A stretch of DNA of 36,285 nt from contig QNES01000023.1 in the NCBI GenBank assembly GCA_003645255.1, positions 1 to 36,285 on the forward strand, given 5' to 3'. Shown piece by piece: positions 1 through 6,135 of the stretch; the stretch's first letter is position 1; each line of letters opens with the position of its first letter. Below the pieces are notes generated by a model that saw nothing but the letters and a program-made list of their open reading frames with translations, was not told where the DNA came from and ran no database searches. This stretch comes from Gammaproteobacteria bacterium (GTDB lineage: Bacteria; Pseudomonadota; Gammaproteobacteria; Beggiatoales; Beggiatoaceae). A program made the translations under genes and the position numbers.

Positions 1-1
1 A

Positions 2-1780
2 GAGCAATATAGTTTACTGAACGAAAATTTTCTCCCTGCATTGGAACAAGAAGGGATATGCTTTTTCAAACGTGATCAGTGGAGTAAAGCACAAAGCAAA
101 TGGGTGCGAGATTTTTTTGAGAATGAACTACAAGCCATTTTAAGCCCCATAGGGCTTGATCCGGCGCATCCTTTTCCTCGTATTCTTAATAAAAGCTTGA
201 ATTTTATCATTTCTCTTAAAGGTAAAGATGCCTTTGGGCGTGATAGCAGAATGGCTGTCGTACAAGCACCCCGTTCATTGCCGCGTTTGATTAAATTGCC
301 GCCAGAATTATCCGAACAACCTTATAGTTTTATTTTCTTATCTTCCATTCTTCATGCTTATGTTGAAGATTTATTTCCAGGCATGAAAGTCACTGGGTGT
401 TATCAGTTTCGTGTCACTCGCAATAGTGATTTATTTGTTGATGAAGAAGAAATAGATGACTTGCTACACGCTTTAGAAGGAGAATTGCCAGGGCGACGCT
501 ATGGTGATAGTGTGCGTTTAGAGGTTGCTGATAATTGCCCTGAAAAAATGATTAATTTTTTACTCAATCATTTTCATTTAGAACAACTTGATTTATATCA
601 AGTTAATGGGCCGGTCAATCTAAATAGATTATTACCTTTGCCAGATTTAGTGGATCGTCCCGATTTAAAATTTCCGAGTTTTACCCCAGGTGTCTGTACC
701 GGCTTAAGCCACAATTTATTTGCGAGTATTCGTGAAGGTGATATATTACTCCACCATCCTTTTCAATCATTCACCCCGGTTGTTGATTTTGTCCGTCAAG
801 CCGCAACGGATCCCAAAGTTTTAGCCATTAAACAAACTTTATATCGCACAGGTCCGGATTCTGTGTTAGTAGATGCTTTAGTCGAAGCAGCGCGTTCTAA
901 TAAAGAAGTCACAGTAATAGTTGAACTGCGTGCCCGTTTTAACGAAGAAGCCAATATTAGTTTAGCCAACCGTTTACAAGAAGCAGGTGCCCATGTTGTT
1001 TATGGTGTGGTGGGCTATAAAACTCATGCCAAAATGATTATGGTGGTGCGCCGCGAAGGTAAAAAACTTCAGCGTTATGTACATTTAGGGACCGGTAATT
1101 ATCATGATCGAACAGCGCGTATTTACACTGATTATGGTTTATTAACTTGTCATAAGGATATTGGTGAAGATGTGCATAAGATGTTCATGCAACTCACCAC
1201 CTTGGGGCGAGGTACCCAGTTGAAAAAAATGTTGCAAGCACCGTTTAGTTTACATACCGGTTTGATAGAACGCATTGAACGTGAAGCGGATATAGCTCGA
1301 AAAGGTAAACCGGCACATATTATGGCTAAAGTTAATGCCCTAACAGAATTGAAAGTCATTCAGGCTTTATACAAAGCTTCAATGGCAGGCGTTAAAATTG
1401 ATTTGATTATACGGGGTATATGCTGCTTAAAGCCGGGTATTCCTGGTATTTCTGAAAATATTCAAGTACGTTCCATTGTTGGGCGTTTTCTTGAGCACAC
1501 CCGTTGCTTTTATTTTGAAGGAGGGGGGGAAGTTTTTTGTGCGAGTGCGGATTGGATGGCTCGCAATTTATTGAAGCGGGTAGAAGAATGTTATCCTGTT
1601 GAAGAGGTAAACCTCAAAACTCGTGTAATTGAACAAGGTTTAAAGTTGTATATGCAAGATAACACTCAAGCCTGGATACTTGATCAAGAAGGTTATTATA
1701 CTCGTCTGACCCCCAAAGACGATGAACAGGCGATTTCTGCCCAACAAACTTTATTAGAACTACTCGCTGAAAAGGCTTAA
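2..1780 (+). CDS. ppk1: Polyphosphate kinase 1, 5'-truncated by the window edge
   Basis: This enzyme reversibly transfers the gamma phosphate of ATP to inorganic polyphosphate through a phosphohistidine. The reading frame is open to the first bases of the window, so the true start lies outside; about 592 codons are present of the usual ~690, and roughly the first 100 residues are missing. An internal TTG at 41 is not the start, because the frame before it reads as PPK (EQYSLLNENFLPALEQ). Visible landmarks are the catalytic His in YKTHAKM (codon at 1025-1027), the GTGNYHDRTARIYTDYG segment, and the second conserved His in LEHTRCFYF (1496-1498) followed by the EVFCASADWMARNL block. The gene is intact to its TAA. 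Polyphosphate stores are typical of large sulfur bacteria. Family assignment is secure; partners upstream are unknown. Confidence 0.96.
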   Translation, partial: EQYSLLNENFLPALEQEGICFFKRDQWSKAQSKWVRDFFENELQAILSPIGLDPAHPFPRILNKSLNFIISLKGKDAFGRDSRMAVVQAPRSLPRLIKLPPELSEQPYSFIFLSSILHAYVEDLFPGMKVTGCYQFRVTRNSDLFVDEEEIDDLLHALEGELPGRRYGDSVRLEVADNCPEKMINFLLNHFHLEQLDLYQVNGPVNLNRLLPLPDLVDRPDLKFPSFTPGVCTGLSHNLFASIREGDILLHHPFQSFTPVVDFVRQAATDPKVLAIKQTLYRTGPDSVLVDALVEAARSNKEVTVIVELRARFNEEANISLANRLQEAGAHVVYGVVGYKTHAKMIMVVRREGKKLQRYVHLGTGNYHDRTARIYTDYGLLTCHKDIGEDVHKMFMQLTTLGRGTQLKKMLQAPFSLHTGLIERIEREADIARKGKPAHIMAKVNALTELKVIQALYKASMAGVKIDLIIRGICCLKPGIPGISENIQVRSIVGRFLEHTRCFYFEGGGEVFCASADWMARNLLKRVEECYPVEEVNLKTRVIEQGLKLYMQDNTQAWILDQEGYYTRLTPKDDEQAISAQQTLLELLAEKA

Positions 1781-1799
1781 GTATGGCTATAAATGTCAT

Positions 1800-1827
1800 G
1801 TAGGGGCAGACCACCGCGAATGCCCTT
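1800..1827. repeat. Dispersed repeat 'AGGGGCAGACCACCGCG', copy 1
   Basis: A GC-rich 28-bp sequence directly after ppk1 begins GTAGGGGCAGACCACCGCGA and ends in ATGCCCTT, so its ends can pair (GGGCA/TGCCC). A near-identical copy lies in the opposite orientation at 31773-31799. Its base composition is unlike the surrounding AT-rich DNA, which suggests a mobile palindromic repeat. Confidence 0.6.
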
Positions 1828-1861
1828 TCACATAAATGAGGGCGAACACACAGCCAGGTAG

Positions 1862-1899
1862 GTCGGGTTAGATTTTTTTGCGCAGCAACGTAACCCGAC
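1862..1899. repeat. Hairpin GTCGGGTTA...TAACCCGAC
   Basis: Perfect 9-bp arms (1862-1870 and 1891-1899) enclose a 20-base T-rich spacer. The sequence resembles GTCGGGTTA-type palindromes that I associate with genomes of large sulfur bacteria and filamentous cyanobacteria; that link is from memory. It lies in the 230-bp gap between ppk1 and the convergent hypothetical gene, so it could also act as a transcription stop, although there is no T-tract directly after the stem. Confidence 0.5.
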
Positions 1900-2010
1900 A
1901 AAGGGCTATAGCGTTTTCCGATTGCATCAACTACATTTATATAATTTAAGTCTTCGTTGCGAGTTTTAGAAATTGTGCATGTTCCTAATCCCATAGAGCC
2001 TACAGGTTGT

Positions 2011-2247
2011 TTAAAATACCTTTTTAAGCTCCAACTGTTCTAAAAACTTTTCAAATGGGATAGCTTTTCCTGGTACCTTTCCTAATTCATCTGATTTTTT
2101 TTGCACTAGCCGCGCCTTTTTTTTCCAAATTTCTTCTACAAGATCAGAGAATTTTAATCGCCCTTTTAAAAACCATTTTATACAGGCAATTTGTTCACCT
2201 TGTTGAAGACTGTCTGCACGAACCACTTCTTCATTGCCCCGGTACAT
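2011..2247 (-). CDS. Small basic hypothetical protein (78 aa)
   Basis: I do not recognise this protein. It is rich in Lys and Glu, has no signal peptide or membrane segment, and reads like a helical, possibly DNA- or protein-binding polypeptide with a KWFLKGRLKFSDLVEEIWKK stretch. The ATG lies 7 bases after the stop of the upstream peptidase gene on the same strand, without a clear ribosome-binding site. The frame stays open upstream for about 20 more codons inside the peptidase 3' end, so either translational coupling or a truncated older gene is possible. Coding character is moderate: its composition looks protein-like, and no known domain is seen. Confidence 0.45.
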   Translation of the reverse strand: MYRGNEEVVRADSLQQGEQIACIKWFLKGRLKFSDLVEEIWKKKARLVQKKSDELGKVPGKAIPFEKFLEQLELKKVF

Positions 2248-2254
2248 TTCAGTA

Positions 2255-4031
2255 TTATAGCCGTGCTGAATATACTTTTCGACGACGATAGAAAAATAAC
2301 AAAGTGATTAGCAATAATATCCAAAAAACTATTGGATACACAATACTATAAACAATTGGCGTTAAAATCCACCTTGTTACTATTCTCAGCATTTCATGAT
2401 TTGAAATGTAATCGGCAATAGGTGGCGATGTTCTATAATAAAACTTTACAAACATCTTGCCTAAAGCATTAGTGAGCAGGTATTCGTTTCTAAAATTTCT
2501 CAATACCTTAACATGAGGATGCAAATAAGAACCATAAGCAGCAGTTGCTATAAAACACTGACTATCCTCTTCATCAGGTTTTGGTGGTTCAGGTGGTGGT
2601 TCATAGTCATCAATACTTACACAATTGTAGCCCGTGTCAAATGAGTATAGCAATGGATTAGAATCATCACAATCCTTTTGTGCCTGACAAAAAGCGGGAC
2701 AAGATGTCGGTTTGTCCTTTGAAATTCCCCAATTGCAAAACTTATCGTTGTCTTTATCAACACAATTGATTTGATAAGATTGGGTGCTAATTATTGGAAT
2801 CCTTATCGCATAACTCCAAAGATTAGAGATATCGGTTTTAATATAAGCGTACCCATTATCACGTTGTTCTCCAATGTAATCACCAAAATTATCATCTAAT
2901 TTTGCTCCCCAACCTTTACCCCAACTATTTTTAAAAATCCATAAGGTTCGTCCATCTATAGGGTCCGTTTCAAAGCCAACTAAAGTCATAGCATGACGAA
3001 GATTTACAACGGCGCCGCTTAAAGTGCCATATTCAAAAAGAAATTTTTCCATCTATTTGGATGGATGGAGAAAGGCATTTTTTACGACATGATTGATCCG
3101 TTGCTGTATAAGGAAAACAACTTTCATCTACAATACCGGTTGTGTGAAAATAGTCAAGTGCCTGATACGCAAATCCACCCTCTTCACAATTTCCAGCATG
3201 ACTACATGAAAGTGCATCTTGTTCAGCCAAATCTAAGTCTAAATGCTGATTGTAATAGAGATTTGTCACAGCTTCAGTTGCACCAGTCGCCGCAAAAGCC
3301 CAACAACTCCCACAAGAGGCTTGGTTTTTTACTGAAGTTATCCAATTTTCGCCATGTCGATTTCCCCATGTAAAATTTTTCACTAAAGAACCGTTAGCTT
3401 GAACACTCAGGGTCCGACTATCAGTTGAATTTGATTGAAGTTCAAAAACACCACCTCGGTAGTATTCAAAACCTTGTAGATCAAGCACTTGGGGTCCTTC
3501 AGCGACTCCTAATAGTCGCTTCTTTTCAGCATAAGTCAAATTTGAAACAGAGGTTTCTCCCGCAACCCATCCTAAATCTTGCTGGTTGAGTTGCTCAATG
3601 ATTTTTGCGTTCTGCCTTGCTCTTAGTGCGTCAGGATCGCCAGCAACTGGTTTATCAGCATAATGAAATTTTTCAATTTCAAGTTTTCCGCTACCTGTCA
3701 CTTCAACTCTTAATGAAAAAACAGAAACCAGTGGTAATATACAAGTTTCTTGGCATCTCTCTGAAAAGCGAGTATTGGGCTGCTCCAAACCAGTCGATCT
3801 TGAAATAGAGTCTTCAAACACCAAATATTCTCGTTTGTACTGATCAACTAGAATGATTTTAACAGATGAATTTTTAATCGCATCTGGATTAATCTCACTC
3901 GCATCACTTCCCGTATAAAGCTCTACATTTCCATCAAGGGCAAGGGCATAGATGTCTTTTAGGCTAGTCGAAAATACACGGCTAGCACCATTGGTTTGAG
4001 CAAACCACTCATAACTAATGGTTTGTATCAA
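2255..4031 (-). pseudogene. Secreted C1 (papain-family) cysteine peptidase with CFI-box-CTERM tail, frameshifted
   Basis: Two overlapping minus-strand frames together encode one peptidase. The 5' part (3033-4031) has a long N-terminal region and the active-site block SVKNQASCGSCWAFAA with the oxyanion Gln and catalytic Cys. It stops at 3033-3035, soon after an SCRKKC segment. The 3' part (2255-3052) has the catalytic His in [11 protein letters not shown], the Asn in [11 protein letters not shown], a Ca-binding-like Asp-rich repeat (DKDNDKFC...DCDDSNP), a Pro-rich linker, and a C-terminal [10 protein letters not shown] module followed by a hydrophobic stretch and RRRK. That module matches the CFI-box-CTERM type. 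All catalytic residues survive, but on different frames near 3035-3060. In frame upstream lies a hydrophobic 32-codon stretch (4083-4181) separated by a TAA, possibly the lost signal peptide. I infer a decayed gene; a sequencing indel is the alternative. Confidence 0.8.
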
Positions 4032-4237
4032 ACTTTCCGTTTTGATGTTCGGCGATATTGCTATTGAAAAATTAGCAAACGTTTATTTTTTGGGCATTCC
4101 AGCGAAACCCACCACATTACCTACCATCCAAATACCTACACAAGCCCCACAATTGGGGGCTTTCGTTCCTAATAGTGCCATCTACTTTTTTAAGAAAATA
4201 TTGCATAGACACAGTTAAATATGGTACCAGCGAGTAT

Positions 4238-4263
4238 AATTGAGTACAACGAATTTTGGAAAT
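4238..4263 (+). repeat. Dispersed repeat 'TTGAGTACAACG', copy 1
   Basis: This 26-bp sequence (core GAGTACAACGAATTTTGGAA) recurs in direct orientation at 5864-5890 and inverted at 9212-9237. Copies 1 and 2 bracket the 1.6-kb decayed nuclease/ATP-grasp stretch. Confidence 0.55.
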
Positions 4264-4280
4264 GTCTTTGCCAATAAAAA

Positions 4281-4451
4281 ATTTTTGAACAGGATTAACT
4301 TCCTTACGGATTGACAGGATTTTTTAATTTCCGATATTTTCGTTTTTGAATAGAAATTATGAATGAAATCAATCATTTAAAGATAAATTTCAAACAGTAA
4401 TCATTTTTTAATCCTGTTAATCCTTTAATTCTTTTAATCCTGTTCAAAATA
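4281..4451. mobile_element. 171-bp inverted-repeat element, ATTTTTGAACAGGATTAA ends
   Basis: The ends 4281-4298 and 4434-4451 are inverted copies matching at 17 of 18 positions. The interior holds further copies of the end motif (AATCCTGTTAATCC and GGATTGACAGGATTTTTT) and no open frame. Similar AATCCTGTCAATCCTG text recurs at 6041-6056. It is best described as a small non-coding palindromic element filling the gap between the peptidase and nuclease genes. I found no convincing target duplication. Confidence 0.45.
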
Positions 4452-4478
4452 TTTTGGCGTATAGCAATTACCATTATT

Positions 4479-5236
4479 TTATCTGTTTTTCATTTCCTCA
4501 CTAATCAGCCCTGTATCTGCCAAGGAATCCGCTACAATTACCTGATCTAACCAAATATCCAATTGGTCCATATCGTTTGTGGCTTCGATTTTCTGTATCA
4601 CACTATCGTCTATTGGTGCAAACTTGTGACGTAATTGACGGATGAGTGTTTTCTGTACGCCCTTACGGAAACATAAAGAGGTAAAATCTTCCAGTTTTTT
4701 GCCTCGTGACAATGGCAAAAGGGGGTAATTCTTTTCGATCAATGCCAGCTCTGATGGACAGATAATCCATTGTTGAATTCGTCCATCATAGTAGTATATA
4801 CCTTTTTCCTTGGTTTTCAAAAATTGAAATTCATCAACTTGTTTGAGAAGCGATATAGGTTTAGTGACGCAAATAATTGTCAGCGTTCTTTGACTGGGAA
4901 GAGGACTAAGTTGTCCCTCATCACTGCTTTCTTCCCGTTCATCATTTTCTTCCAATTCTGTCTTTAAGCCACCCAGTCCCCAAACTCGCATCATAATCCG
5001 ATTGTAGTCTTTTATCGTCAACGGATCATGGATACCTTTCAATTCAATAGCATTTACTTGGCGAAAATGGGAAAACACTGTATTTTGCAATCTATCTTGA
5101 TCGGTACCTGTGACGATAAGATCAATGCTTCGCCCTTTAAAAAATATTTCTCGTTCGCTACAACCATTCCCCAATCTTCAAACAACTTACGATAGAATGC
5201 TTTAGCACTATTATCAAACGGTTCATGCGATGCCAT
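4479..5236 (-). pseudogene. PD-(D/E)XK-like nuclease family protein, frameshifted
   Basis: The first frame (ATG at 5236) gives MASHEPFDNSAKAFYRKLF and continues to about VVANE. A second frame continues the same protein from about 5160 as FFKGRSIDLIV...NAIELKG, which has the spaced Asp and Glu-x-Lys of the PD-(D/E)XK nuclease core. Restoring one A in the run near 5157-5160 joins the two frames into a single protein of about 250 residues. The C-terminus (IEATNDMDQLDIWLDQVIVA) resembles the tail seen in transposase/Rpn- and DUF4351-type proteins common in filamentous bacteria. The Asp/Glu-rich linker at the middle is low complexity. The protein would be cytosolic. Family level is moderate; the frame break is directly visible and could be a sequencing indel or true decay. 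Confidence 0.6.
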
Positions 5237-5338
5237 TTTTACCTCTTTAGTCTGATTAAAACAATTTAAAATTGAGCACTGTGCCCTAATATTGGTAACA
5301 GGTTCATAAAAATATATTTACCCATAAACGGGCAAGTT

Positions 5339-5518
5339 TCACAGGGCGAACACAGAAGTATCACAGGGCGAACAATCAAAAGAAGCGCATCCCAAAATGA
5401 CACTAATATTTACCGTTGAAAATTCCATACCTTGTTTTTCAAATGCTGTTGCTTGATCTTTAAACATTTCATTTGGTTTTTTCGGTTTGAAAAAATCACG
5501 AGGAAATAAAATTTGCAT
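5339..5518 (-). pseudogene. Truncated N-terminus of an ATP-grasp protein
   Basis: The ATG at 5518 opens a 59-codon frame beginning MQILFPRDFFKPKKPNEMF and continuing to about EFSTVNISVI. This resembles the N-terminal strand-helix of ATP-grasp proteins related to RimK/DUF4343, as I recall them. After about 42 residues the similarity stops. The rest is translated from a 14-bp direct repeat (TCACAGGGCGAACA at 5339-5352 and 5361-5374). The frame therefore looks truncated at a repeat insertion, and the ATP-binding domain is gone. It lies 18 bases after the stop of the split small gene, as in an operon. Confidence 0.45.
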
Positions 5519-5536
5519 TGTTTTCTTTGGATATAG

Positions 5537-5751
5537 TTAACGCCAACCATAAGGAAACTGTTCAAGCGGTTTGGGTTCCGCAATAATTCTTCGATTATAT
5601 GTTGAAGGCATTCCCACCCCCTGATCTACTCTATGCACACATCCTTCAAATGCCCCTATCCGCCTTAGAATTTATTCTAAGGCGGATGATGTGTGCATAG
5701 AGTAGCCCCCTGATGAGAAGCAGAACGTGCTTCAAATGCGAGTTTTGACAT
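5537..5751 (-). pseudogene. Small gene split by a MITE-like insertion (41 codons when the element is removed)
   Basis: An ATG at 5751, preceded by GGAG about 9 bases upstream, begins MSKLAFEARSASHQG. The frame runs into the element at 5626-5705. If the 80-bp element and one copy of its 9-bp flanking repeat are removed, the frame continues without a break into VGMPSTYNRRIIAEPKPLEQ and ends FPYGWR at a TAA (5537-5539). This exact restoration is strong evidence for a real insertion into a formerly functional gene. The product is unknown. The FPYGWR ending weakly recalls the N-terminal part of some Uma2-family proteins, in which case this too is a truncated piece. Its position just before an ATP-grasp start also allows a peptide-modification role, but nothing here proves it. 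Confidence 0.5.
5626..5705. mobile_element. 80-bp MITE-like element with 17-bp perfect TIRs and 9-bp target duplication
   Basis: The terminal arms CTACTCTATGCACACAT (5626-5642) and their exact reverse complement (5689-5705) bound the element. The 9-bp sequence CCCCCTGAT flanks it directly on both sides (5617-5625 and 5706-5714), the mark of a transposition event. Inside is a second palindrome with 14-bp arms, ATCCGCCTTAGAAT (5658-5671) and its complement (5674-5687). The inner core TTAGAATTTATTCTAAGG is related to the element at 22680-22753. It encodes nothing, so it must be moved by a transposase elsewhere. Confidence 0.85.
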
Positions 5752-5863
5752 AAGATGACTCCGTTATTTTCTGGTTTTTAGTGTCTCCTTCGTTTTTTTT
5801 GATGTAAAATTATAACAAATTAGTCACGCGATAAAAAGTTGAAACCTGTTTACAAAAACGTCA

Positions 5864-5890
5864 AATTGAGTACAACGGATTTAGGAAAAT
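5864..5890 (+). repeat. Dispersed repeat 'TTGAGTACAACG', copy 2
   Basis: Direct copy of the 4238-4263 sequence, with GAGTACAACGGATTTAGGAA as core. Together with copy 1 it frames the decayed segment. No coding frame is visible between here and soeA; 5752-6060 holds only this repeat, the heptamers at 5915-5942 and a hairpin at 5999-6027. Confidence 0.55.
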
Positions 5891-5914
5891 AGCGGATTGG
5901 TAATATGTAATCAA

Positions 5915-5942
5915 TTAAGAATTAAGAATTAAGAATTAAGAA
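5915..5942 (+). repeat. Tandem heptamer (TTAAGAA)x4
   Basis: Four exact head-to-tail copies of TTAAGAA lie about 190 bp upstream of the soeA start. The 7-bp period matches the other tandem repeats near gene boundaries in this window. Confidence 0.8.
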
Positions 5943-5998
5943 TTCTATTTTGTCAGTTTCAATATTAAGTGCTGATAAATGCTAATAAATGCCCTCAG

Positions 5999-6027
5999 AA
6001 ATACCATTTTTTAAAAAAATGGTATTT
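5999..6027. repeat. Hairpin of the AGAAATnCnATTTTT family (ACC/GGT variant)
   Basis: A 14-bp stem AAATACCATTTTTT/AAAAAATGGTATTT has a 1-base loop and is followed by T residues. No plus-strand gene ends just upstream, so termination is an unlikely role. It belongs to the same hairpin family as 10031-10060, 20288-20320, 33044-33072 and 33136-33168. Confidence 0.6.
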
Positions 6028-6059
6028 TTTGTATGCCTCAAATCCTGTCAATCCTGATT

Positions 6060-6089
6060 CTGACAATTTGAAGCAATTAATGGTATATT
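6060..6089 (+). promoter_or_regulatory. Candidate sigma-70 promoter for soeABC
   Basis: CTGACA (6060-6065) and TATATT (6084-6089) are separated by 18 bp and lie about 47 bp before the soeA ATG. Each hexamer differs from the consensus at one position. The assignment rests on sequence match only. Confidence 0.45.
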
Positions 6090-6135
6090 AAAGTGTTAAA
6101 ACATTCATACCTAAGTTTTTGAAAAAGGTTTATCT

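Noticed and set aside
1614-1994. 126-codon minus-strand frame overlapping the ppk1 end
   Set aside because: It runs antisense to conserved ppk1 codons and then through dispersed repeats; it has no ribosome site and no protein-like pattern of its own.
5915-5942. CRISPR-like array
   Set aside because: The unit is 7 bp with no spacers; no cas gene is present.
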